A stretch of DNA of 64,000 nucleotides. Origin: Cristatella mucedo. Its lineage: Eukaryota > Bryozoa > Phylactolaemata > Cristatellidae. The stretch lies in the NCBI GenBank assembly GCA_009760855.2, contig WPIO01000011.1, forward strand, positions 6,388,501 to 6,452,500, written 5' to 3'. A model generated the notes under the pieces. It was not told where the DNA came from, searched no databases, and was given only the letters and a program-made list of their open reading frames with translations. The translations under genes were made by a program, and so were the position numbers. Below, piece by piece: positions 12,956 to 23,726 of this stretch. Within the stretch, counting starts at the first letter, position 1. Each line of letters starts with the position of its first letter.

Positions 12956-13310
12956 CAGGGATTGTGCTTTTAGTGCATATGTTCCTAAGGCCTGGAACTC
13001 ACTCCCGACCTGCGTCCCGACATCTCCTAATTCTTCCATATTAAAATAAACTAAAAGCCCATTTATTTGTGACAGCATATAATGGGTCCCTGTGAACGTT
13101 CAGTGTGTGCTTTTGCGTGCTGACAATGTCCATGCTGCCACTAACTATACTTGCATGACGACCCTATGTATTTCATCCCAAACCATGTAATTCTTGCTGT
13201 TGATTCAGCATACTACCATGCGATCGTGCATTCTTTGCAGAAAATGTAAAGTGCCCAGAAAGAAGTTGAGTTTCTTGAGGGCGCCATATCAAACGTATTA
13301 TTATTATTCT
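12956..13310 (+). mobile_element. LINE-A 3' end
   Basis: Starts at the region encoding AFSAYVPKAWNSLPT-like sequence and ends with the hairpin and ATTATTATTAT at about 13308. Confidence 0.8.
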
Positions 13311-13689
13311 AGCTTGCTTAGGTTATCCTCTTTCCACGGCTATAAACGATTATAGATCTAAATATTGGTGTACATTTCTCATTCATTGCTTGTGAGCTAG
13401 TTACCGTCTATTTTAGTAGGTACTTGAACGAACAATAATTAATGCACAACAACTGCCTTATACCTTCTCTCGAGTAGAAGGCTGGAGAAACTGTTTTTTC
13501 CACCTAGGCTACACTAATAAAGCTCTGCATATTACCTTACTGGCTCCTCGGTGAGCATTGCTTTTAACTTAAATTGCGCTCTTTCGTCGTGCGATGCAGT
13601 AGTTTTTGCCCGTTACATGAAATTCCTCGGTCGGTCGTCACAGTTCAATTGTGCAAACTAAAGTTGCTACGGTCACTAAATTCGTAGTT
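13311..13689. other. Unassigned DNA
   Basis: No supported feature before the inverted duplication begins. Confidence 0.4.
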
Positions 13690-14412
13690 GGATCTCGGCT
13701 GGATGCTGCTGGTGGATTGGCTAGCCTCCGTCCTCTGCCCGTCCTTGGCCCTGTCATGCCTCTTTTTCCTCGGCGCCCTTAACTGAGGAACTGCTTGGAA
13801 CGAGGCTTAACGTTCCTCTGTCTAGTGCTGCATTTTTAATTAGTAGCCTCGAAGCAACCTTTTTTTTTAGGCCTGCAGTGACAGTAGTTGGTGCTAAGGA
13901 CATATTTATTTATGTAAGGCCTCAGCAGATCTACACACCATAGAAACTGGACAGTGGCAATAGTGGGAAGACGAAAAGTCTCCAGTACGCTTCATCGTCA
14001 TCGGCCTCAGGAGGCGTCAAAACTTGGAGCCAGAATTTGCACGAATAAATATACACGTTCCTGTACTCAGGACAATGAAAATCATCTCTACCGTATTTGT
14101 GGCAACTAAAAACTGAAGCTTCACAGACAAGTTCTAAATGACATCAGGAAGATAAATCTTATTAGCTCAATTGAAAAGTGCTGTACAGTTCCAGAGATTG
14201 CTGGCTCTTTTGATTCGAATTCTGTTTCGGCTATCAATTCCACATCGGACTGCATGCGGTTGACCAGAGTTGAAAAATACATATTTTCCTTTCCTTCCTT
14301 TCTACCCGCCGTCGCTGCACTCCACTCTGACTTATTAATTCATTTTTGGTAGCCAAGGACCTAGATAGCAGTGGTATCCGTACTTGTATGGGCCCACTCA
14401 CTTCTGCAGCAT
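13690..14412 (-). repeat. Inverted duplication, short arm (empty LINE-A site)
   Basis: This is the reverse complement of 17722-19112 apart from the LINE-A present there. Homology begins near GATCTCGGCTGGATGCT and ends at GCAGCATGCAGC. The insertion point is intact here: ATCTA at 13929-13933 occurs once and is uninterrupted. The open frame shared with 17451-18026 is broken here by a 1-nt deletion. Confidence 0.75.
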
Positions 14413-14484
14413 GCAGCCATGATCCGGATCGATCAGCTTAGATATATAGTTATTTATTTTTTTTTTTAATTATTAGAACAAATT

Positions 14485-14850
14485 ATGGTACCTTTGTCGG
14501 AGAAGCACTGGCCTGCCGGGGCCGCAAGGGCTACCTGGAACTCCTGGTTCAGGAACAGGGACCGTACGGCTTCCAGCCCCAAAATGACCTCAGGGGCTCA
14601 CAGCCGCCATAAAGTCATCCGTGCCTTTGGTGCAACACCGATGTCTGCGAGGCGGGCTTCATTATCTGGCCACCAGCTACCCAGGGTGCGACGGGCCACA
14701 CCTCTGCCAACCAGTCAGCGGTCCGGAAAGACCGGTTTAATTCCTCGTACTTACCAACCTTTTTTCTTGGCCGCCACCACCTGGGCATCCATATTACCGT
14801 CAAACGGCATCATTACGTCAAAAATGCCCGTGTCGGTGCCGTTGCTTATA
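14485..14850 (+). pseudogene. Possible collagen-like coding remnant
   Basis: One + strand frame near 14505 reads GLPGPQGLPGTPG, a short Gly-X-Y run, then meets a stop. Another frame is open for over 110 codons. No splice structure is supported. It may be a decayed exon of a collagen-domain protein or chance in GC-rich sequence. Confidence 0.25.
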
Positions 14851-14873
14851 ATAATAATAATAATATTAATAAT

Positions 14874-14909
<36 letters not shown>

Positions 14910-14915
14910 AATAGC
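14851..14915. repeat. ATA/ATC trinucleotide microsatellite
   Basis: AATAATAAT repeats pass into ATCATC repeats; this is the expanded tail of the adjoining antisense LINE-A end. Confidence 0.9.
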
Positions 14916-15075
14916 ACATTTGATCAAGTGCCCTCAGGGAACTCAATCTTTTCCTTGGTGCTTTAAATTTGCTGCAAAGGTAAACGCGATTGAATGGTGA
15001 TGATATCATGCTTGATAAACAACATGAATAACATGGTTAGGGGTGACATTCAAGGGGTCAGCATGCAGCCAGTCA
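14916..15075 (-). mobile_element. LINE-A tail, antisense
   Basis: Hairpin complement (CCCTCAGGGAACTCAATC) and 3'UTR part up to GGTCAGCATGCAGCC. Confidence 0.75.
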
Positions 15076-15084
15076 ATGATCAAG

Positions 15085-15230
15085 CCCGGCTTGAGAGCCG
15101 GACCCCAGGCGAGCTGGAAGGCGGGCTATGGCGGGCGTTTCACATATGCCACGGGGCTCGAGCCCATGACCTCGGCCAGGGCTTGGTCTAAGGGAGCACC
15201 TTAACCACTGGGCCAAACCTGCTTTCATTC
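15085..15230 (-). mobile_element. SINE-1, tRNA-headed, partial
   Basis: On the minus strand a TGGCCCAGTGGTTAAGG A-box-like element is followed by a GGGCTCGAGCCC-like B box and CATATGTGAAACGCC. It matches 29118-29272. It abuts a LINE-A tail, separated by unrelated sequence. Confidence 0.6.
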
Positions 15231-15934
15231 GGTTTAATGAAACTGTCTTTTTGCTCTGAATTATACCTCACAGGCGTAGCTGCACATAAATTTGATTTAG
15301 TGCTGTTCACTAGATATTGTAAGTTATACTGGCAGGTCACTCAAGTTTCTATTTTGGTGCTTTCACACCCTGAAATACGCATCATAATAATGTATGGCTT
15401 AAAGTGACGCTCCTATCATCACAATGCCCCTGTCTGCATACCAGGATTATCTGCCCGTTCCACTGTGCGTTAAGCGCCAGGATAGAAATTTAAATTTAAA
15501 TATTATATCTTATAAACCAGACAGTCTCGAAGGTCGGAGCTGATAACAACATATTGCTTATTTGGCTTTGTGACCAACAAGACCTAACTGACTCGGCTCA
15601 TCGGGCAAACGCACATTGACCCAGTCGAGGTCAAGATTAATTTATTTGATGACCGACGTGGTGGGCTCAATACCCATAGTTTAGGTAAAACGCAGGAATG
15701 GAGATACAAAATAAAGTTCTTGGAATAGAATTGTATTATTATTTCTTTCGTATTTGATCGTAGATATATCTCATCACCAGGCCACGCAGGAAAGAAGGGA
15801 ACACACGTAGGACATATATGCATAGGATAAATTGAAAAGTCATTTAAGAGTCGATGGCATGAGTATCATAGGATAGTATAGCATGGCAAAGACAGTTTTC
15901 ACAATTGAGCGGATAATTTTCCATCAATGAGGAC
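15231..15934. other. Unassigned DNA
   Basis: A minus open frame of 79 codons (15584-15823) has no motif. Nothing supported. Confidence 0.4.
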
Positions 15935-17010
15935 CAAATAGTGAGTCCCTAGACTTGGCCCTTGCTGCATCTATTGACGACATCCCCACGTGGATGGCAG
16001 CAAATTTTCTTAAATTAAATCTTGATAAACCTAACATACTAGTCATGAGCAAACCAAGTGTTATTCAGAAATTGGAAAGGATGCCACTCTAAATCGGCTG
16101 TGCCAGCATATCTCCTGTTGAATCGGCACGAAATCGACGTGCCATGTTCCAAAATGACCTTTCGTCATACGATCACATCAGCTCCATAGTCAAGTCTGCC
16201 TACTTGTAGCTACATTACATTGCTCAAACTCAGGCTTGTTAAGATGAGGATACCACATTAAAGTTGGTCCATGCATTTGCGACATCCCACGTTGACTTCT
16301 GTAACTCACATCCCGTCTTGACTTCTGTGACTCACTGTTTACTGGCCTACCGGCATGTGCAATCACTTACAGCACTTACAGCTGGTGCAAAACTCTGCAG
16401 CTAGGTTTGTCTGTCGAGAGCGTCGCAGTTGCCACATTACACAACTTCTCGCCGACATGCACTGGCTACCAGTCAAGCAACGGATCAACTTCAAGGTTTT
16501 ATTAGCTGACTTTTAAGTCACTTCATTCTTTGGCTCCGGCCTATCTGTCAGATCTACTCCCCCACCAGGCCAAGAATCGTACCACCCGCTTTTGGGGAAT
16601 CCAACAGTTTACCAATACCTCGTATAAACCTCAAATCCTTTGGAGACCGTGCCTTTAGTTCGTATGCTCCTAAAGCCTGAAACTCACTCCCGACTTGCGT
16701 CACGACATCCCCTGACTAGGACCTGCAGAGCTAAAGCTTCTGTCGCCAACGGTCTTGCATTTAGTAGGTCCCTGTGATTCGTCCTTGATGTGCTTATGCG
16801 TGCTGGCACAGTGGATGCAGCCATTAACCAGACTTGCATGCTGACCCTGTGCATGTCACCCCTAACCATATTATTCATGTTGTTTATCAAGCATGATACC
16901 ACTCACCATTCGATCGCGTTTCCTTTGCAGCTAATGTAAAGCGCCTAGTAAAAGATTGTGTTATCTGAGGGCGCTTTATTAAGAGTATCATTATTACTGT
17001 TATTACTTAT
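15935..17010 (+). mobile_element. LINE-A 3' third, with internal rearrangements
   Basis: Begins inside the RT region just after the YADD position (AASIDDIPTWMAANFLKLN) and runs to the hairpin (about 16935-16980) and ATTATTACTGTTATTA tail. Two oddities: a local tandem duplication of ACATCCC..GACTTCTGTAACTCAC at 16281-16340, and about 40 bp of antisense LINE-B at 16716-16756 replacing the end of the coding region. Confidence 0.8.
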
Positions 17011-17450
17011 TGTCAGGCCGCAGGCTGTGTTGGTACACTATTCGAGCTTTTTAAGAGAGATCTCATCCGTATACAACCTTACTTTAAATTACACCTATTA
17101 AGAGGGTCATCTGTAACGCCTTTCGTGTGAAGTACGGAATGTATTAATTTCTTAATTTTTACGCCAACTCGGAGATAATGTCGAAGCTAGCAGCCAATTT
17201 TGGGTTGGACTTAAAAGATGATAAATCCACACTGAAAAAATACCACGAATTGATATTAAACAGTTCGGAAATTTCGAGTTTGCTTAAGAGTGTCAAAAAT
17301 CTCAAGAATTCAGTCTATTCTTCAGTCAGTGGCTCGTGAAAAACGTAGGTGCTGATCAAGTTATTATTGTTGGTAGCTCTAACTGGGTCCCATATGTGCG
17401 CTAAATTTCGGAGCTTGAACGGAAACGAGCAATAGCCATCTGGTTAGCAA
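17011..17450. other. Unassigned DNA
   Basis: No supported feature. Confidence 0.35.
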
Positions 17451-18026
17451 TTAGAGTGTATATACCTCGGTTGCAGATAACAGATCATTTTCTGGTGACG
17501 GAAGACGTATCTTAGTATAATCCTCGATATCGTGACGAATCACTCGCTGAGCACGATTAAGGTTTTTAATTTCAATGCCGAATAGGTTGAGCTGTTTTCT
17601 CCGTTTGAGCCGGGGATCCTGAATCCTATCGTATTGATTAAATGAACGATTGCATCTAAAGATTATTTGGCCTAAGTGCATGCAAAGTGCCTGCTGTGAT
17701 TGGTCGGCGACCAGTTGAGTGCTGCATGCTGCTGAAGTGAGTGGGCCCATGCAAGTACGGATACCACTGCTATCTAGGTCCTTGGCTACCAAAAAATTAA
17801 TTAATAAGTCAGAGTGGAGTGCAGCGACGGCGGGTAGAAAGGAAGGAAAGGTAAATATGTATTTTTCAACTCTGGTCAACCGCATGCCGTCCGATGTGGA
17901 ATTGATAGCCGAAACAGAATTCGTTTCAAAAGAGCTTGCAATCTCTGGTGCTGTACAGCTCTTTTCAATTGAACCAATCAGATTTATCCTCCTGATATCA
18001 ATTAGAACTTGTCTGTAAAGCTTCAA
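17451..18026 (-). CDS. Unrecognised 191-codon open frame, start uncertain
   Basis: A minus-strand frame of 191 codons stays open and has no ATG at its 5' end (it begins at a TTG after a TAA). Upstream of that TAA (18027-18035) the same frame is open again to about 18190. The inverted copy at 13.7-14.4 kb keeps both frames and the same TAA, then breaks by a 1-nt deletion at about 14345. Features are KSCTAPEIA and LRRVEKYIF-like stretches and a basic C-terminal half; no motif is recognised. It could be part of a repeat or of a spliced gene. Confidence 0.25.
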   Translation of the reverse strand: MKLYRQVLIDIRRINLIGSIEKSCTAPEIASSFETNSVSAINSTSDGMRLTRVEKYIFTFPSFLPAVAALHSDLLINFLVAKDLDSSGIRTCMGPLTSAACSTQLVADQSQQALCMHLGQIIFRCNRSFNQYDRIQDPRLKRRKQLNLFGIEIKNLNRAQRVIRHDIEDYTKIRLPSPENDLLSATEVYTL

Positions 18027-19112
18027 TTTTTAGCTGCCACAAATACGATAGAGCTGATTGTCATTGCCCTGAGTACAGGAACGTGTATATTTATTCGTGC
18101 AAATTCTGGCTCCAAGTTTTGACCCCTCCAGAGGCCTATGAATATAAAGCGTACTGGAGACTTTTCGTCCTCCCACTATTGCCACTGTCCAGTTTCTATG
18201 GTGTGTAGATTGCAGCTGGTGCAAAACTCTGCAGCTAGGCTTGTCTGTCGTGAGCGTCGCAGTTGCCACATTACTCCACTTCTCGCCGACCTGCACTGGC
18301 TACCAGTGAGGCAACGGATTGACTTCAAGGTTTTGTCGCTCACTTTTAGGTCTCTTCATTCTATGGCTCCAGCCTATCTTTCAGATATACTACCCCATCA
18401 GGCAAAGCATCGTACCACCCGCTTCTCGGAATCCAACAGTCTGGAAATACCTAGTACAAACCTTAAATCCTTTGGAGACAGTGCATTTAGCTCGTATGCT
18501 CCCAAAGCCTGGAACTCCCCCCCCCCGACCTGCGTCAGAACATCCCATGACCTGACCACATTTAAAAGAAACTTAAAAACACACCTATTTAGGACAGCAT
18601 TTAGTGGGTCCCTGTGATTCGTCCTTGATGTGCTTATGTGTGCTGACACTGTGCATGCTGCCACTAACCACATTTGCATGCTGACCCTGTGCATGTCACC
18701 CCTAACCATATTATTCATTTTGTTTGTTTTTCAAGCATGATTTTACTTACTATTCTATTGCATATCACTTTGCAGCAAATGTAAAGCGCCTAGAAAGAGA
18801 TTAAGTTCTCTGAGGGCGCTTTATCAAGTGCAATATTATTATTATTATTATTATTATTAGATCTGCTGAGGCCTTACATAAATAGCACAATAAATATGTC
18901 CTTAGCACCAACTAATGTCACTGCAGGCCTAAAAAAAAGGTTGCTTTAAGGCTACTAATAAAAAATGCAGCACTAGACAGAGGAACGTTAAGCCACGTTC
19001 CAAGCAGTTCCTCAGTTAAGGGCACTGAGGAAAAAGTGGCAGGAAGGCCAAGGACGGGCAGAGGACGGCGGCTAGCCAATCCAAAGAGAGCATCCAGCCG
19101 AGATCTAACTCG
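17722..19112 (+). repeat. Inverted duplication, long arm (filled LINE-A site)
   Basis: This is the counterpart of 13690-14412 in opposite orientation. It is longer because a 647-bp LINE-A end (18211-18857) is inserted. Its right end lies directly next to duplication unit 1, which carries peptide gene copy 1. Confidence 0.75.
18211..18857 (+). mobile_element. LINE-A 3' fragment flanked by 5-bp target duplication
   Basis: This fragment encodes the C-terminal part of the LINE-A protein (from [15 protein letters not shown] to the FRTAFSGS end), then the 3'UTR, the terminal hairpin and ATT repeats. TAGAT flanks it at 18206-18210 and 18858-18862, and the uninterrupted site exists once in the inverted copy at 13929-13933. 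A homopolymer of nine C at 18518-18526 shifts the frame. This is a dead-on-arrival, 5'-truncated insertion. Confidence 0.9.
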
Positions 19113-19521
19113 TTCGAGCTGACAATGCTGCAACGGTTTCGAGCAACGCCGATGCCTTGGTGGCCCGAGGCACTCACAACCACTTCTCGGTGGCCGCTAC
19201 CTACGCCCTGCCGTTAGTCAGACAAAGGCTCTTTCATGCCCCAAAGGCGTCAGCGATAAGGCCTGTTGTAACAGCATATACGGCCGAGCATCGCAGCCGC
19301 GTCTCCACCGCGACTCCTGGTAACATTGCCACGGCCTCAGCAGGCAGTTCAGTACTTGACAGGGAAGAGCTACCTGTCCAATCACGGCACACCTCGAATT
19401 CAGTTGGCCGCCCCGATTCTCACCGACTTGGCCAGCCTAGTTCGTTCAAACCTGCTCCGATCGGCCGAGTGGGTGGACGTGAACCTCAATTCCTCCGACA
19501 GCTGTGACTTTTGTTCGAAAG

Positions 19522-20235
19522 ATGCGCTCCTACCGACGTCTCTTCCCCAAAGCGGCCGTGATGATCGTAATGCTTCTGGCCGTGGTGTAAGTGAGCTCGC
19601 TCGCTCAATCGCAAAGCTGTACCCGACTTGTGAGCCTCTTACAAGCCTAAGAGTTCTCTCGGGGCGCTATAACAATACATTGTTATAAAGGAGCGTCGCT
19701 GCATTCCGATCGTGTGAGTGAAAAGTGAACAGTTACAGCGATGCCATCGCCTAGTGCACATACATGCAGGCGACCGATGCAGCATGACCAGGTGCCTTGT
19801 TGACGTCGACTGCACGAACTTTTACAGAAGCTGCTCTAAGAGGGCACCTGTGTTCTGGAATTTGCCGTGCCCTCAACAAGTTCGCTGCGATTGCGACCCC
19901 ATGTGGGCTCGGGCTGTGCTAAAGAACCGGGCAACAGTGAAAGCCGCCGGCGCGTGGTGTGAAGCGATCAAGGTGAGTAGCAGAAGCGATCCAGGTGATT
20001 GGCGTTGCTGCCTCTCGCTCGAGAGAGAGCAACAGCTTCTTTCGGCGCCAATCGTGCGAAACCGTCCTGGCATCCTTTCTGCCGTCACGTCGCACAGGCA
20101 CACCGGCAGCGGTTGGAGCAGGCCCAGACGTTCTGCCCAGCCGGCACGGCAGCGATGCAACGAATCCGTCGCTTGCTAGCTAACTACATCGTTCACTACG
20201 GAGTCTGCGTGCTTAGTGGCGAAATAGATAACTAG
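19522..20235 (+). CDS. Secreted cysteine-rich peptide, copy 1 (three exons)
   Basis: Predicted exons are 19522-19586, 19828-19972 and 20098-20235. The start ATG opens a signal peptide: a basic stretch (RSYRR) followed by a hydrophobic core (VMIVMLLAVV). The first donor is GTAAGT, with a TTTTACAG acceptor; the second donor is GTGAGT, with a CGCACAG acceptor. Introns are 241 and 125 nt, in phases 2 and 0, and the reading frame stays open across all joins to TAG. The product is 115 residues with cysteines at 24, 36, 42, 44, 66, 83 and 107, including a C-x-C pair. An AATAAA follows at 20463. The gene model rests on the same layout recurring in copy 2. The frame of exon 2 is also open upstream into intron 1, so retention or an alternative start near 19781 is possible. 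No known family is recognised; the role is unknown (secreted defence, venom-like or signalling peptides are only possibilities). Confidence 0.6.
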
Positions 20236-20462
20236 ACGCCGCAGTTGTTGCCCATTCAGCAGCTTGGAGGAATTCGGAGCGAGAAGCTAGCTGCTGCTGG
20301 CCGGTCGCAGGTCGGACGAAGCACCTATCTGCCACATACCTGACGAGGCTGTCAGGCTCTCTGGGAAGCGTGGCAGCCTGTTCTTTTTGTAATGCCTTGT
20401 GTTGCCTGTAGCTATTTGTTGTAGCCGTCACTTTTTTCACTTTTAATCATTTTAATCGAGCG

Positions 20463-20468
20463 AATAAA
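20463..20468 (+). promoter_or_regulatory. Polyadenylation signal, peptide copy 1
   Basis: AATAAA lies 228 nt after the stop codon, at the end of a 3'UTR shared with copies 2 and 3. Confidence 0.6.
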
Positions 20469-21188
20469 GCCAACTTGCTTGCTCACGATCAATTACTGGC
20501 TCCGGTGGTGCATGCACAGACAGGCTTAAGACGCAGCCGTTGAGTGCCCCTTTCTCACCAGACGGAGTGACACCATTTTTCACTCATCGTAGCCTACCAG
20601 CTTGCGTTCATTTTGCACCGAAAACTTACCATCCTAGCCGATTTCGAGTCACAGCAGCTTCACTCGGTAGCACTAATGGTCCAGTCGAGTTGGTCCAAAG
20701 ACCACCCAACTGTCTGTTTGTGGTTACAAACTCTGAGAAGCATTCGCGCCCCGGCAGACTCTAGGGTAGCGACAAACCTTGAGCTCTCTATACTTACTTA
20801 GCACGAAAAGGACAAGGTCACTGCTCTGCTTCACGCTCCCAGCTACGATGACGTAAGTACAGGAGCAGGACTAGGGACCTGCAGGCCCTGTCAACCTCCT
20901 CGAAACCATCCTTCGGTCAAAGCGAATCCTGTCTGACGGCCAGTGACTCAGCAAACGCTTAGCCCAACTCCAGCAGCTCAAATGGCTTAGAAAGAGTTCT
21001 CTGATGGTGTTTTAACAATGTATGCATATATGCATCACTATTACTATAAAGGGACTACCTTGCTTTCTGCACGTATGGGCGAAGGTAACTGCAGAGACCG
21101 TCATTCCATCGCCTAGTGCTGATGCTTATTCAAGCCAACGTAGTATGACCAGGCGCCATGCTGACTTCGACTGCATGCACTTTTACGG

Positions 21189-21624
21189 TAGCTGCTCTTA
21201 AAAAGCACCTGTTTTCTGGAGCTCGCCTTGCCCTCGACAATATCGCTGCGACCGTGAGGTTATTTGGGCTCAGGCTGTGCTGCTAAGGAACCAGGCAGAA
21301 CTGCAAGGTGCCAGTGCTTGGTGCGAAGCCGTCCGGGTGAGTAGCTGGAGCGATGCACGGCTGAAGCGATCAAGGTTAGTAGCTGCACTCTCACTCGGGC
21401 AAGAGAGGGCGACAGCTTCGTACGGCGACAATCGTTTGAAATCGTTCTGCGGCGTCACGCCGTCACTGCCGTCGCACAGGCTCACCGGGAGCGAGCGCTT
21501 GGAGCAGGCCCAGACGATCTGCCCAGCCGCCACGGCGGCGATGCAGCGGCGAATCGATCTCTCGCTCGAAAACTACATCGTCGATTACGGAGTCTGCGTC
21601 CTGAATGATGTAATAGGGAACTAG
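21189..21624 (+). pseudogene. Cysteine-rich peptide gene, copy 3, broken
   Basis: This is homologous to exons 2 and 3 of the two intact copies. Exon 2 equivalent is 21189-21336 and exon 3 equivalent is 21480-21624. No signal-peptide exon is found: homology starts inside intron 1 near 20985. The intron 1 acceptor AG has become GG, a TAA lies in frame at 21199-21201, and a 4-nt insertion near 21490 shifts exon 3. The GTGAGT donor after exon 2 and the CACAG acceptor before exon 3 survive. Its 3'UTR continues at 24808 after a 3.2-kb interruption. It is most likely a non-functional duplicate. Confidence 0.7.
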
Positions 21625-21643
21625 ACGCAAGAGCATTGACCAT

Positions 21644-23726
21644 TCCACGGCAGTCTGTACTCGGTCCCTTGCTGTTCTCCATTTATACACAACCTCTGGG
21701 AAAAGTGAGTAAGGGGGTAAGTATTGCAGTAGTAGGAGTTATCCCTCAAAATGGCCGCTAATAGGGGGAGTTGTCCCTCCAAAGCATGTTTAAAAAATAT
21801 TGTACGAAGACGGGTAAAGTGATTAGCATGAAAATTGGCACGAAGAACACTGGTACCATTAGCTATCGTTTGATATAATATATTTGATGTTTTGACCTTA
21901 TGATGACCTTTAAAAGTCCAAGGTCACGTATAGGACTGCTGGTGGTTGTCAAGTGTCACAGGCAGCTCCTCAGTTTTTCGGTCAGAAATATTTTTTGTAG
22001 AAATATAGCAAACCACTCAAAAAATGCAAGACATTCTACTTGTCACTCTCCCCCACGATAAACTTTTAAAAAAAAATTTGACATCTCAAACTGTTGACTG
22101 TCATCACGAACGCACCCACAGACACTTTGTCACAGGCACATTATGTATACACACCCATCATGCATACATGTGGAGGGGTGAGTTTAGAGGCAGGTGAGCT
22201 CCACCTATATTCCAAGTTTCACATAGATCGGCGGGGTATCGACCAAGTTGTAGAATTTACCAGGTACCATGTACTACTGCTGTGACAGCACTCAGAGAAG
22301 CCAACTTAAAGGTGCCAAAGGTGCATGTAGGTGACATGGAATAACAAGTGTTACTATATTTGTCGCAATACAACATTGAAACACATACTTAGGAGCATGT
22401 ACTTCGAATTTCACGTTGATTGGGTCACAGGTAGCCTACCTGTGACATTTTTACGCCATGTGAGTGAAAGGATGACAAAGGCTTAGCACGACAAACACAG
22501 CCAGTTTTGACCAAAACAAGTCAATCTACTGAGGTCCAATACGCATGCGAGAAGGCTGGAATGATTCTATAACTACAATCAATCATACATTCCAAAGTGT
22601 TAAGGATATCGGATCATCATTTTAGGAGATATGACATAAATGACAGCAGGCATTGGACTGTCGTATGCAGATAAACTTGAGAACTCCAAGGTATAACCAA
22701 GAGGCAGCACTAGGAAACGCTATAATCACACGAACAATTCAATAAATAGATAAATATGGATCTTAGGAATAGGTCAACCTAACAAGAACCTTATACAGCC
22801 TAAGCAGATCATATCCGCGATAGGTCTCATACGGCAGGCCGGCAATCCAGGGTACAGCCGGGCGGCTCACTGGCATTCGCCAATACAAATATCTAACTAG
22901 TAACGACATAAATGAGAACGTGAAATCACCTAAATTTCCTTGAATAGAAATGAATCAACCTTTCCAGACTGGCTTCCAGTAAACGACGCGCTAGTTCCAT
23001 CCAAGTCACCACGCTGACCGGCCGCCGGACACGGGAATACTCGCGGCCGTCACCTCGTGCGTTATGGCGGCTACAGGAACTGGATCAGCTGTCCCAGGAT
23101 TCATGCGGTGCCGTGATAATGGACTCCTTAGTTACGGCGGCCCGGCAGCAGTAAATTCTCAATACATTATCCCTAATGTTCGTCTACTGGCCGAATGACA
23201 GTCACTTCCGGTTTGTGATCTGATGTAAACATACTAATGTTAGCAGGTTTCTGCCAAGTAAATAAGGAGTGGGCCTTGGAATGCCGTTTACCGCCGGTTG
23301 CTATGGGCGGGGCGGGGAAGCAGAGGCGGGACTAGACACCCTGCCGATAGGGGGTTTACTCTTTTATCATCTTGTTGTACTACCAGTCGGACGTTTGATC
23401 TCGAGGGGCGTGTCATTTCCGGAAATTTTTTACGTTTTATCATTTCCAAGTTATTTTTTGAGGGTCCGTTTAGGGCTGAATAGCTTATATTCGCAGAGTT
23501 CACCAGAAAACCACAGTTCCGGCTCAGTTATTTTTCAAACAAGATTATTTTGTTGAGCCCGATGTACGACTTCCGGTTTAACTAGGTCTTACATAATAAC
23601 TTTATTGACCATGTTCCAGTCATCTTACAACCACCAAAAATTTGAGCTTGCATTTATAACTAGTTTATCTTTAATACGCGAATTTCAAATAAACTGACCA
23701 TTTTTTGTGGATTTCGGTGAAGGGTA
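21644..23726. other. Unassigned insert between halves of peptide copy 3
   Basis: This DNA separates 21643 from 24808, which are adjacent in the other copies. It holds no recognisable RT coding sequence before 23727. Open frames (23269-23556 +, 22094-22285 +) are short and lack motifs. It could be the 5' part of the LINE-B copy or an independent insertion. Confidence 0.4.

Larger units (their letters stand above)
19110..20900 (+). repeat. Segmental duplication unit 1 carrying peptide gene copy 1
   Basis: The 5' flank (19140-19521) matches 36500-36888. The gene and 3'UTR match 36889-37880. The stretch 20520-20880 (polyA-distal) matches 25100-25400 and, in part, 38155-38500. The match includes an AATTCAGTTGGCCGCCCC segment upstream of exon 1 in both copies. 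Confidence 0.65.
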
